Assembly: GCA_964631265.1 (NCBI GenBank)
Contig: CAZVWW010000025.1
Span: forward strand, 1-23,128
Direction of reading: 5' to 3'
Source of the DNA: CAZVWW01 sp964631265
GTDB taxonomy: Bacteria; Thermotogota; Thermotogae; MWEM01
Length of the DNA: 23,128 nt
Positions 8,060-16,450 of this stretch are shown here, in pieces; position 1 is the first letter of the stretch; the number at the start of each line of letters is the position of its first letter. The notes under the pieces are model-generated. The model was given only the letters and a program-made list of their open reading frames with translations. It was not told the DNA's origin and searched no databases. The translations under genes were made by a program, and so were the position numbers.

Positions 8060-9190
8060 TCATTGAACTACTGAGTATTTACCAAGGATGACATCTCTTT
8101 CAGCCCCGGTGGCATTTTTGGCATTTGAAAAGTGGCGATGAAGATACTCATTGCCCATGACAGCAAATGCTATGGCCTCTTTTCCGGTGATCCATATATC
8201 TTCCGGCAGCCTGATATCCGTTACCGGAAGTTTCTTCCGCAGTTCAGACATGATGACGGGGTTCAAAGCGCCGCCACCGGTAACATAAAGGACATCCGGT
8301 TCTTTGATATGAACCCTGTAGGATTCGGCGATTGTTTCAACTGTGAACTCCAGCAGTGTCCTGACAATATTATGCAGTTTGTAGTCCCGTCCGTTGATTA
8401 ACGCCAGGATTCTGGAAAAGTAGGCTTGATTGTACCTTATCTCGCTGCCGGTTGATTTTGGGGGTTTTCTGATAAAATAATCCCCCTCTATCTCCCAAAG
8501 ACCCTTTAACAGGTCGGGGAGGACTTCCCCCTTTTCCGATATCCTGCCATCTTTGTCATAGGGTTCCCCGAAAAACTCACGGCATCCCCAATTAATCAAC
8601 ACATTACCCGGTCCGGTATCAAATGCCTTTATCCGGTCAAGGGTTGCCCCCTTCTCCATAAACGTCGTATTTCCGATTCCGCCGATGTTTTGCATGGCGA
8701 CGGACTCTGTATCTGATGAAAACAGAATATAATCTGTATAAACCACCAGCGGGGCTCCCTGTCCTCCTGCTGCCATGTCCTTCATTCTCAGATCGGATAA
8801 AACAGGCATACCGGTCAGATAGGCAATATAATCACCGTCACCTATCTGAAGCGTACAGTGTCTCTCCCCCGTCTCGGTATCGTGAAAGACGGTCTGACCA
8901 TGACTCACGATGAGGTCTATCGACCCGGCTAAACTGTGCCGTTCAACGAAACGGTTGACAGCGTCTGCAAACATTTCAGCCAGCTCAACGTTTGCATAAG
9001 CAATATCTGCCACTGCGGCCTCCCCCGATGTCAGGTGCTTGAGCTTCTCAGCCAATTCTGAAGGGTATTCAAAGGAATCAAATTTGACAATCCTCAGTTC
9101 CGTGTCTGTGAAATTGTTTTCCAGATCACAGCATACAATATCGAGGCCGTCTCTGGATGTGCCGGACATCATACCGATGATTCTCTTCAT
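8060..9190 (-). CDS. anmK: anhydro-N-acetylmuramic acid kinase
   Basis: A 376-residue kinase that hydrolyses the 1,6-anhydro ring of anhMurNAc and phosphorylates it to MurNAc-6-phosphate, the substrate of MurQ. Landmarks are MMSGTSRDGLD at the N-terminus (residues 7-17), IVSHGQTVFH, SDLRMKDMAAGGQGAPLV with the expected catalytic Asp region, QNIGGIGNTTF, FDTGPGNVLINW and YVTGGGALNP. Length is normal. The reading frame is open back to 9292, but that part overlaps the previous gene. The ATG at 9190 has AAGGAGAA 8 bases upstream and gives the canonical N-terminus. Its presence implies that anhydro-muropeptides from lytic transglycosylases reach the cytoplasm. Confidence 0.97.
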   Translation of the reverse strand: MKRIIGMMSGTSRDGLDIVCCDLENNFTDTELRIVKFDSFEYPSELAEKLKHLTSGEAAVADIAYANVELAEMFADAVNRFVERHSLAGSIDLIVSHGQTVFHDTETGERHCTLQIGDGDYIAYLTGMPVLSDLRMKDMAAGGQGAPLVVYTDYILFSSDTESVAMQNIGGIGNTTFMEKGATLDRIKAFDTGPGNVLINWGCREFFGEPYDKDGRISEKGEVLPDLLKGLWEIEGDYFIRKPPKSTGSEIRYNQAYFSRILALINGRDYKLHNIVRTLLEFTVETIAESYRVHIKEPDVLYVTGGGALNPVIMSELRKKLPVTDIRLPEDIWITGKEAIAFAVMGNEYLHRHFSNAKNATGAERDVILGKYSVVQ

Positions 9191-9204
9191 ATACTGATTC
9201 TCCT

Positions 9205-10218
9205 TTATTTGAAAGAGGATAGAATAACATTGTGCGTTATTCTTCTGAATCTCCACATTTCTTCCAACCGCTGGTGTCTGGAATAAAAGCACTTATTTGT
9301 CAAAATGACGATCGCCAGTTCCTTTTCAGGATCGATCCACAAGCTCGTCCCTGTAAATCCCGTATGACCGAAACTGTTCTCTGAGAGCAGACATCCTCCT
9401 GACGATCTCCTGGTCCAGAGCATCCAGCCGAGCCCCTTTCTGTCTCCGGGAATAGCCCTTGTCCATTCTCTTCTTGACAAATTCAGGATATTTTGACTAA
9501 AGATCTTTCCGGGGTACAGAAGCTCACGGGCATACTTTAGAATATCCGGAACTGTCGAGAATAAACCGGCATTGCCGCTTATCCCGTCAAGATGATAGGC
9601 CAGTTCATCATCCGGGAGGCCTCTCAGCCTTCCATCGTTTCTGATCGAAGTGGGGGCAATATTCCCGGTGTTCTGAGGGGCAAATTGAGTATTCTCCATG
9701 CCCAAAGGGTTATAAATCCTTTCACTTGTGAATTGACTGAAAGAGCCGGTTATGGCTTCTACAATTCTCATGAGCAGGATGTAATTCAAACACGAATAAA
9801 CTACCGAAGAACCCGGTTCAGATCGGAATGGTTCATTTTGAATCTCCTTAAGAATCCCGTCTCTTGTGTCCTTGTATCTGTAAGCCTGAGAATAAGGCGG
9901 CATCCCTGAAGTGTGCGTCAGCAAGTGCCAGACCCGGACACGCTCATCGGGAAAGGCGATAAATCGTTGAACCGGATCTTCGGGATCGATTAAACCATCC
10001 TGTATCAACAGAAGAATCGATGGCAGGGTGGCTGTAATTTTTGTCATGCTTGCCAGATCGTAAATCGTATCAAGCGTGGTTTTTCGTTCCCCGTCAAATG
10101 TACCGTAGCTTTCTTCAAAAAGCGTTTTCTCCGGGTTTGTAACCCCAATAACAGTTCCCGGGAAGAGTTTTTTTCTGATCTGTTCCTTTATAATCATTAT
10201 CATTTTTTTCCTGATCAT
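9205..10218 (-). CDS. serine beta-lactamase-fold hydrolase (class C-like), probable muropeptide amidase/esterase
   Basis: A 337-residue serine hydrolase of the beta-lactamase/penicillin-binding fold. Ser57-Met-Thr-Lys60 is the SxxK motif. The second motif is Tyr141-Ser-Cys, where family members often have Tyr-x-Asn. His285-Thr-Gly is the KTG-equivalent box, in FGHTGFTG, as in class C-like peptidases and esterases. There is no signal peptide or membrane anchor, so it should be cytoplasmic. The start overlaps the GntR stop by ATGA. The B. subtilis MurNAc cluster likewise has a beta-lactamase-fold protein (YbbE/AmiE) next to nagZ, murQ and ybbC, so a role in removing or editing the peptide of muropeptides is likely. 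Direct antibiotic hydrolysis is unlikely given the location. Function is inferred. Confidence 0.85.
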   Translation of the reverse strand: MIRKKMIMIIKEQIRKKLFPGTVIGVTNPEKTLFEESYGTFDGERKTTLDTIYDLASMTKITATLPSILLLIQDGLIDPEDPVQRFIAFPDERVRVWHLLTHTSGMPPYSQAYRYKDTRDGILKEIQNEPFRSEPGSSVVYSCLNYILLMRIVEAITGSFSQFTSERIYNPLGMENTQFAPQNTGNIAPTSIRNDGRLRGLPDDELAYHLDGISGNAGLFSTVPDILKYARELLYPGKIFSQNILNLSRREWTRAIPGDRKGLGWMLWTRRSSGGCLLSENSFGHTGFTGTSLWIDPEKELAIVILTNKCFYSRHQRLEEMWRFRRITHNVILSSFK

Positions 10219-10970
10219 GACTTAACCTCCGGACTCCCAAGTCTCACCTTGAATTTATATTTATCGCCTCTGTACAGCGAGATTACGTATTCGAGACATC
10301 GTCCCTCGGGAAGATAAGTGAATCTTCTCCTGAGAACACCACAGTCGTGTTGTTTCATCTTCAACAGATTTCTGTCCTCTTCGATAGGTTTACTGACCTC
10401 AATAACCTCGTCAGCGTATTCGAGAATGATTCCCAGTCTTTCCCGGAAAAAGGAATAAATGGATTTCGTCCCCATGTCCATTTGAAGGATCTTCAGCATC
10501 CTCGGATTAACAGAGTTGTTGAAATAGGCCGATTCAACTGCCATGGGGGCGTTATCCACCATCCTCAAACGCTTGAGAAAGATGACCGGCGTATCCTCTG
10601 AGATCTCAAAGGCCTTAACCACTTCAGGCGGCGGTTCTATCAATCTGTTCTCGAGAACCTTTGAATTGGTCTTATGTCCCTGGGCCTTAACCTCATCCGT
10701 AAAGCCCTGCAGCTCCGTCAGATTCTCCTCCTGTTTATTCTGCGCAACAAACGTTCCCCGGCCCCGTGTCCGCGTGATCAGGCCTTCCCGGCTTAACTCC
10801 TCCAATGCCTTTCTGACTGTCAACCGGCTGATCTCCAGGTCCTCACAAAAAGAGTACTCTGACGGCATGGCATCCCCCGGTTTCAGTTCCCCGTTCATGA
10901 TCTGCTTTTTCAACTCCTTATAGAGCTGGTAATAAAGCGGTATGGGTAATTCTCTGTCCAATCTTTCCAT
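10215..10970 (-). CDS. GntR-family (HutC/NagR-type, UTRA domain) transcriptional regulator
   Basis: A 251-residue regulator. The N-terminal winged helix covers about residues 8-77: PLYYQLYKELKKQI, PSEYSFCEDLEISRLTVRKA with the recognition helix, then the wing TRTRGRGTFVA. The UTRA effector domain covers about 90-245. NagR/YvoA, the best known relatives, respond to amino-sugar phosphates. Here GlcNAc-6-phosphate or MurNAc-6-phosphate is a reasonable effector by context. The ATG directly follows the nagZ stop (TAAATG) with GGAGAGG upstream. Being inside the operon it probably autoregulates. A palindrome at 18454-18473 in the divergent promoter region is one candidate target. Confidence 0.93.
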   Translation of the reverse strand: MERLDRELPIPLYYQLYKELKKQIMNGELKPGDAMPSEYSFCEDLEISRLTVRKALEELSREGLITRTRGRGTFVAQNKQEENLTELQGFTDEVKAQGHKTNSKVLENRLIEPPPEVVKAFEISEDTPVIFLKRLRMVDNAPMAVESAYFNNSVNPRMLKILQMDMGTKSIYSFFRERLGIILEYADEVIEVSKPIEEDRNLLKMKQHDCGVLRRRFTYLPEGRCLEYVISLYRGDKYKFKVRLGSPEVKS

Positions 10971-12530
10971 TTATATCCTCTCCTTAATCTCAACAGGACA
11001 TTTTCTCCCGATATTGCCGGTACCCAATCTTTTTTTCCCGATCAGAATATCAATAAGCGCCGATTGTTGATTCTGAGTGTAACCGTATGTCAAAAGGGCA
11101 TTTTTAACACCCTTTATTCCAGCATCATAGGGATTTCTGAGGGCTATCAGCAGGACTTTCTTGAAGTTTTCATGCACCAGCCGGATCATCTCTCTTTCTC
11201 TCCGATTGAGATAAGCATTCTCTGTGAGGATGATGGCTCTGTTGCCTTCAAGTGATTGTATCTCATCGAACTTCCTTTCGTTTTCAAGCCCCTTTTGGTA
11301 TTCGATTAATCGTGACGCCCCTCTCATGGTTTCCAGCCTTTTCGTCAAGGCGATCCCCCTATGATCATCTTCAGCGAATGTCTGTCTCATCGGGGCAACA
11401 CTGATAATCGCATCGTCTTTCTTTAAATCAGTTATCGGTATCATATCATCCGCGTTTTTATACAGGGTCATTGACTGATAACACATCTTTGAGAATCTGT
11501 CGTTTTTTCCGCCAAAACGAAAGTCCGGATCGGAATCGTCTTTGCCGGACAGGATCTTTTTCTTGAAAGCCGCTATTCTTCGGGAAGATTCCTCAACTCT
11601 TTTCCGAATCTCCGCATCCTGATGGGCCACTTTTAAAAGATGACGGTATGATGTCAACTGCTTCTCCCTGTTGTGGCAGACTTCAATAACATCCATGCCG
11701 GCCGTCAATGCCTTCAGTGATGAAATATGGACGGGCAGGGCGTTTTGTACCCCGCCCATTGTCATGTCATCGGCGATGATGATCCCCTCATAGCCCCATC
11801 TTTCCCTTATGATACCCGTCAGGGCCTTTTTCGAGATACTGATTGGACGATCCTCACCTGTTACTTTCGGAATGGCAAGATGGGTGGGCATTATCGATTC
11901 TATGCCGGCATCGATCAGTTCCAAAAATGGAACGAATTCCCCCTTTTCCAGTTCTGTCAGGTCTTTTTCAAGGACCGGCATACCAAGATGGGGATCGACA
12001 GCCACATCACCGCAACCGGGGAAGTGCTTGGCGCAACCGGCAACTCCTGCTCCACGAAGACCGAGATAGAAGGCTTTTGAAAACCGGCTCACTCTTTCGA
12101 CAGTGTCACCAAAACTCCTGATGCCGATCCCGGGATTCTCAGGCCGGCTGTTGATATCGGCAACCGGTGCGAGATCCCAGAGTATTCCCAGCTCCCTCAT
12201 CTCCTCCCCTAAAATAAACCCGGCGTTGAAAGCGTTTTCCTGCTTCCCTGTTGCCGAAAGCGCCATTGCTCCCGGGGAGACAGAAAAGCCCTCACTGAGT
12301 CTTGAGACAATCCCCCCCTCCTGGTCAATGGCAATGATTGCCTGCTCGTTCAGACAGTTCTGAATCTGACCGATCAGCTTCCTGATCTGAACGGGCGTTT
12401 TGACATTCCTTTTGAAAAGGATGACAAAACCGGGTTGTATCTCATTTAACATTTCTTTTGTCTCTTCATCGATCTGATAGCCCTCCACTCCAACGAGGAA
12501 AAGCGATCCGATCTTCTGTTCAAACGTCAT
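10971..12530 (-). CDS. nagZ: GH3 beta-N-acetylglucosaminidase (NagZ type), two-domain, cytoplasmic
   Basis: A 519-residue glycoside hydrolase family 3 enzyme that releases GlcNAc from GlcNAc-(anh)MurNAc fragments. The TIM-barrel domain (about 1-340) has AIDQEGGIVSRL (67-78), KHFPGCGDVAVDPH (168-181) carrying the Asp-His acid/base dyad D179/H181, and IIADDMTMGG with nucleophile D254. The dyad motif reads DPH, where NagZ usually has DSH. A C-terminal domain of about 180 residues (340-519) resembles the two-domain form of Bacillus rather than the single-domain enterobacterial enzyme. There is no signal peptide, so it acts in the cytoplasm. The start overlaps the upstream ATPase stop by ATGA, and the stop abuts the GntR start. 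Confidence 0.93.
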   Translation of the reverse strand: MTFEQKIGSLFLVGVEGYQIDEETKEMLNEIQPGFVILFKRNVKTPVQIRKLIGQIQNCLNEQAIIAIDQEGGIVSRLSEGFSVSPGAMALSATGKQENAFNAGFILGEEMRELGILWDLAPVADINSRPENPGIGIRSFGDTVERVSRFSKAFYLGLRGAGVAGCAKHFPGCGDVAVDPHLGMPVLEKDLTELEKGEFVPFLELIDAGIESIMPTHLAIPKVTGEDRPISISKKALTGIIRERWGYEGIIIADDMTMGGVQNALPVHISSLKALTAGMDVIEVCHNREKQLTSYRHLLKVAHQDAEIRKRVEESSRRIAAFKKKILSGKDDSDPDFRFGGKNDRFSKMCYQSMTLYKNADDMIPITDLKKDDAIISVAPMRQTFAEDDHRGIALTKRLETMRGASRLIEYQKGLENERKFDEIQSLEGNRAIILTENAYLNRREREMIRLVHENFKKVLLIALRNPYDAGIKGVKNALLTYGYTQNQQSALIDILIGKKRLGTGNIGRKCPVEIKERI

Positions 12531-13510
12531 AGCGTCCCTCCTTCAAGAAAGCATCTTGCATAATGATTCTGGCCCACCTGTTTCATCGCCGGCACTTCAC
12601 TCCGGCATTTTTCCATAACAAAAGGACATCTGGGATGAAACCGGCATCCCCCGGGGGGATTGACCAGGGAGGGGATGTCCCCTTTTGTGGTTAGTTTTTT
12701 CCGTTTCAATCCCTTCTCCGGAGAGGGGGCGGCCGATTTGAGGAGCTTTGTATAAGGATGAAAGGTATGGCCTATCACAGTTTCCGTATCGCCGGTTTCC
12801 ATGATCATCCCCGCATACATCACCGCTATTTCGGATGACATATACCTCGCCCCGGCCAGATCGTGGGTGATATAGAGATAGGTTATCCCCTCTTTGTCTT
12901 TGAAATCGAGCATCATGTTCATAATGCTCATCCGGATTGACACATCGAGCATGGAGGTTGGCTCATCCGCCAGGACAAGTTCGGGATTAACGGCGAATGT
13001 CCTGGCCACATTTACCCTCTGTCGCTGGCCACCTGAGAGTTCATGGGGAAACTTATCCAGAAACTGCCCGGGTGGTTCAAGTCCCACCTGAACGAGTAAA
13101 TCACTGACTTTCTTTCTTAATGCCTTTTTACCCTTCGCCAGTTTGTGAATGACAAAGGGTCTGGAAAGGATATTCACGATGGTGTGGGTCGGATTTAAAG
13201 AGCTGAAGGGATCCTGGAAGATCATCTGAACCCGTTTTCTGTATTCAAGTTCTTCAGTTCGGGGCATTTTCTGAGGAAGCCTTTTCCCCTCAAAGAGTAC
13301 CTGACCTGCTGTCTCGGTATACAAACGCGAGATAACATTCGCCGTCGTTGTCTTACCGCTTCCGGATTCACCCACAATCGCCATGATCCGTCCCCGGTTG
13401 ACACTGATTGAGACATCGTCCATGGCATGAACAACCTCTCCATATCTCCCGAAGGTTTTCAGGGGAAAATGTTTATTGACACCTTTCATCTCAACAATAC
13501 GATCTGTCAT
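12527..13510 (-). CDS. oligopeptide/oligosaccharide ABC transporter ATPase (DppF/OppF-like)
   Basis: A 327-residue cytoplasmic ATPase of the nickel/peptide/opine importer class. It has Walker A GESGSGKTT (47-55), a Q-loop at Gln99 in IFQDPFSSLNP, signature LSGGQRQRV (158-166), Walker B LVLADEPTSMLD (178-189) and H-loop His216 in ITHDL. The oligo_HPY C-terminal extension NPPGGCRFHPRCPFVMEKC carries four cysteines that in relatives bind an iron-sulfur cluster. The start directly follows the DppD stop (TAGATG). It pairs with the DppD-like ATPase as a heterodimer, and may also serve the second transporter, which has no ATPase gene beside it. Confidence 0.95.
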   Translation of the reverse strand: MTDRIVEMKGVNKHFPLKTFGRYGEVVHAMDDVSISVNRGRIMAIVGESGSGKTTTANVISRLYTETAGQVLFEGKRLPQKMPRTEELEYRKRVQMIFQDPFSSLNPTHTIVNILSRPFVIHKLAKGKKALRKKVSDLLVQVGLEPPGQFLDKFPHELSGGQRQRVNVARTFAVNPELVLADEPTSMLDVSIRMSIMNMMLDFKDKEGITYLYITHDLAGARYMSSEIAVMYAGMIMETGDTETVIGHTFHPYTKLLKSAAPSPEKGLKRKKLTTKGDIPSLVNPPGGCRFHPRCPFVMEKCRSEVPAMKQVGQNHYARCFLEGGTL

Positions 13511-14488
13511 CTATCTCCCCTCCGTTTCGTTGAACAAATGACAGTTCACATAATGAGCGTCACTCCGGTTGAACCTCGAAGGGTACTCTTTACTGCAGAT
13601 TGGTATGGCTTTTTTGCATCTCGGGGCAAAGCGGCATCCTACGGGGGGATTCAACAGATCGGGGGGCTTGCCCTCGATGCCTTCCATTCTCCTGATGGGA
13701 CCTGTCAATGCCGGGAATGCAGACATCAATCCAACAGTGTAGGGATGGAGAGGGTTATTAAAGACCTCTGATGACGATCCCGATTCAACGATTCTGCCGG
13801 CATACATAATCGCCAGTTGATCGCTTATCTCAACAAGCAGGGAGAGATCATGGGTGATGAAGATAATTGAGAAATCAAAAGATCGTTGCAGCTCCTGTAT
13901 CTTTTCGATGATGGTGCGTTGAACAACTACATCCAGTGCCGTGGTCGGTTCATCCATGATAATGAGATCAGGCTGAAGAATCAAGGCCATGGCGATCATC
14001 ACTCGCTGTTTCATCCCGCCTGAGAGCTGGTGAGGGTATGAATCGTAACGATCTCCTTTAATATCAACCAGTTCGAGGACATCCCGGGCCCTCCTTTCGG
14101 CATCCTTTCGGGTGATCGTCTTATGCGCGTGCATCGCATCCGTTAATTGTTCTCCAATCTTCAATACAGGATTTAAGGCATTCATGGCGGACTGAAAGAC
14201 CATTGACAGATCTACCCATCTGATCTTTTTCATCTTGAACTGGTTAAGCTTTGAGATCTCCGCTTCATTTAAACGAACCGCCCCCGATTGAATCAGCCCG
14301 TTGTCCCGCAAAAGATTCATAATCGCATAGGCGAGCGTTGATTTTCCGCAACCGGATTCACCGGCTATGCCAAGAAATGCTCCCTTTTTAAGCGAAAAGG
14401 AGACATCGTCAACGGCCTTTACAAAACCGGCCTTTGTGTCATAACCGGCGCTTAGCTGATTGACTTGTAGAATCGTGTTATCACCCAT
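13511..14488 (-). CDS. oligopeptide/oligosaccharide ABC transporter ATPase (DppD/OppD-like)
   Basis: A 325-residue ATPase partner of the DppF-like subunit. It has Walker A GESGCGKST (43-51), Q-loop Gln99, signature LSGGMKQRV (155-163), Walker B LIIMDEPTTALD (175-186) and H-loop His213 in ITHDL. The C-terminal oligo_HPY segment NPPVGCRFAPRCKKAIPIC is intact. The start lies 4 bases after the DppC stop. The MQNALNP-like stretch AMNALNP after the Q-loop is typical of the D subunit. The substrate cannot be told from the ATPase; context suggests muropeptides or disaccharides. Confidence 0.95.
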   Translation of the reverse strand: MGDNTILQVNQLSAGYDTKAGFVKAVDDVSFSLKKGAFLGIAGESGCGKSTLAYAIMNLLRDNGLIQSGAVRLNEAEISKLNQFKMKKIRWVDLSMVFQSAMNALNPVLKIGEQLTDAMHAHKTITRKDAERRARDVLELVDIKGDRYDSYPHQLSGGMKQRVMIAMALILQPDLIIMDEPTTALDVVVQRTIIEKIQELQRSFDFSIIFITHDLSLLVEISDQLAIMYAGRIVESGSSSEVFNNPLHPYTVGLMSAFPALTGPIRRMEGIEGKPPDLLNPPVGCRFAPRCKKAIPICSKEYPSRFNRSDAHYVNCHLFNETEGR

Positions 14489-14492
14489 ACCA

Positions 14493-15470
14493 TCACCTCT
14501 TCCTCAACTTTGGATTTGAGATCTCATCAATGGCAAAGTTCATCAGGGCAAAAGAGGTGCCGATTAACGCGATACAGATGCCGGGAGGCAGGAACCACCA
14601 CCATGCACCGGCAAGCAGCGCACTGTTATTCTGCGCCCAGTACAGGATGGTTCCCCAGCTGACAATTGAGACGTTCCCAAGACCCAAAAACTCAAGCGTT
14701 GCCTCTCCTATAATGGCGGCCATCGTCGCCTGGAAAAAGGAAGCCATGACAAGCGAGATCATATTCGGCAGCATCTCGTTGAAGATGATATAGGAGGGAC
14801 GCTCTCCAAGTGATTTTGAGACTTGAACAAAGTCCCTGTTTTTCAGACTGATAACCTGCGATCTTAACAACCTGGTGGGCCAGGGCCAACTCGTCAGTGC
14901 CAGGATCAGCACAATCGGGATGACACCTTTAACGGTGATATAGGCGGCTATCACGATCATAAGCGGCAGAGCTGGGATCACGAGAAAGACATTGGTAAAC
15001 AAAGAAATAATATCATCTGTGATACCACCAAAAAAGCCTGCCACCAACGCCAGGGTCAGAGCAATAAATGTGGTGAAAAGTCCGGTACCGACCCCCACTG
15101 TTAATGAGATTCGGGTTCCCCAGATGACCTGGGAAAAGACATCCTGACCGGAGTGCGTTGTTCCGAGCCAATGTTCATCTGTCGGTTTTGAGTTCAGCGG
15201 AAATTTCTTGGTATATCGTTCATAAGTGGTCGTTCGGCTCTGTTTATAGACCATAACATCCTCATACTCGTTGAGTTGCTCCCTTTCAACGATTTCGCGC
15301 CTGCTTCTGTCCGTGTCGATTATTTCAACCTCTTCTATTCGATTGGCTTTTGGATCATAAGGCGCCAGAACAGGAGCCAGTATGGCCACGCCAATAAAAA
15401 AAAGAAGTATAAAGAATCCCAATGCAGCTTTTCTATTCTGGAAGAAGAGTTTGAAGATATCCCCTAGCAT
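14493..15470 (-). CDS. ABC transporter permease (DppC-like) with an extended external segment
   Basis: A 325-residue inner-membrane permease. TM1 spans about residues 15-36. A charged, Arg/Glu/Tyr-rich stretch of about 60 residues follows before the conserved HWLGTTHSGQDVFSQVIWG. Five further hydrophobic helices come after it. The cytoplasmic coupling loop contains NRDFVQVSKSLGERPSYI, an EAA-type motif. The second DppC-like protein in the window (279 residues) lacks the long external stretch. The start shares one base with the upstream permease stop (TAATG). Confidence 0.93.
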   Translation of the reverse strand: MLGDIFKLFFQNRKAALGFFILLFFIGVAILAPVLAPYDPKANRIEEVEIIDTDRSRREIVEREQLNEYEDVMVYKQSRTTTYERYTKKFPLNSKPTDEHWLGTTHSGQDVFSQVIWGTRISLTVGVGTGLFTTFIALTLALVAGFFGGITDDIISLFTNVFLVIPALPLMIVIAAYITVKGVIPIVLILALTSWPWPTRLLRSQVISLKNRDFVQVSKSLGERPSYIIFNEMLPNMISLVMASFFQATMAAIIGEATLEFLGLGNVSIVSWGTILYWAQNNSALLAGAWWWFLPPGICIALIGTSFALMNFAIDEISNPKLRKR

Positions 15471-16450
15471 TATTGATCACCATCCCGGACTCTCGGATCG
15501 AGTATCAGCAGAAAGATATCCGCGATAAAATTAGCGGCAAGCACCGCTGAGGAAATAAAGAGGAATATCGCCTGCATCAGCGGATAATCCTTTGCCTGAA
15601 CGGCCTGAAAGAGCATGAGTCCCACCCCGGGATAGCCAAAGACCATCTCTGTCAGTAAAGCGCCGCCAACCACAAAACCGAGCGACATGGCAAAACCGGT
15701 GATAGATGGCAGTATTGCGTTCTTTGCTGCATAAAGCCCCTTAATCCGCTTCATGGGCAGCCCCTTTGCCAGGGCAACGGTAATGTAATCCTCGGCCAGT
15801 ACATTGATCATGTTGTTTCTCATCGTCAGAATCCAGGCACCCATCGAGCTGATGATGATCGTTGCAGCCGGCAGGAACCCGTGCTTCAGAACGGATATGA
15901 CAAAGTCAAAAGAGCCCTTTTCGATATAGGGAGAATATGAACCGCCCAGCGGGAAGAACGGGATCTTATAGGCAAAGACATATATCAGCAGTAATCCCAG
16001 CCAGAAATAGGGGAATGAACGGGTGAAAATAAAGAACCCCACCGTGAATGTGGCGAGATTCTTGTCCCGGTTCCAGGCACAGGCAATCCCGATGATCGTT
16101 CCAACAATAAAGCTGATGATCGTTGCAAGCCCCATGAGACCAAGACTCCATGGTATTGCAATGGATAACACTTCGGAAACCGGTGTTGGAAAACGCGACA
16201 GGGAAATACCAAAATCCCCTTTGGCAAGATTAGCCAGATACTTACCGTACTGCACCAGAATGGGTTCATCGGTGTCAACACCAAACGCAGCCTTGATGGA
16301 TTCCAGGGACTCCGGGGGTATACCCTGCATCTTATCAACAAGATCGGATGCCGGATCACCGGGCATCATCCTCGGTAAGAAAAAGTTTATCGTGATGGCA
16401 ACAAACAATGCAAATAACAGGAGACCGACCTTTCTGGCAAAATATTTCAT
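15470..16450 (-). CDS. ABC transporter permease (DppB-like)
   Basis: A 326-residue inner-membrane permease. The N-terminal RKVGLLLFALFVAITINFFL is TM1, followed by PRMMPGDPASDL and the external loop. About five more helices follow. The coupling loop LAEDYITVALAKGLPMKRI is the EAA motif that contacts the ATPase, and the C-terminus LILDPRVRDG is family-typical. The sequence style (FLPRMMPGDP, FTRSFPYFWLGLLLIYVFA) reminds me of peptide-family transporters that carry oligosaccharides in thermophiles, which would suit a muropeptide or disaccharide importer. The start ATG has GAGGTGG about 10 bases upstream. Confidence 0.94.
   Translation of the reverse strand: MKYFARKVGLLLFALFVAITINFFLPRMMPGDPASDLVDKMQGIPPESLESIKAAFGVDTDEPILVQYGKYLANLAKGDFGISLSRFPTPVSEVLSIAIPWSLGLMGLATIISFIVGTIIGIACAWNRDKNLATFTVGFFIFTRSFPYFWLGLLLIYVFAYKIPFFPLGGSYSPYIEKGSFDFVISVLKHGFLPAATIIISSMGAWILTMRNNMINVLAEDYITVALAKGLPMKRIKGLYAAKNAILPSITGFAMSLGFVVGGALLTEMVFGYPGVGLMLFQAVQAKDYPLMQAIFLFISSAVLAANFIADIFLLILDPRVRDGDQ

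Noticed and set aside
9191..9292. Longer N-terminus for anmK
   Set aside because: The extra 34 codons overlap the upstream gene and precede the canonical MKRIIGMMSGTS start, which has its own AAGGAGAA.
9205..10218. Antibiotic-resistance beta-lactamase
   Set aside because: There is no signal peptide, the gene is embedded in a muropeptide operon, and the motifs fit the broad esterase/peptidase group, so resistance is not supported.
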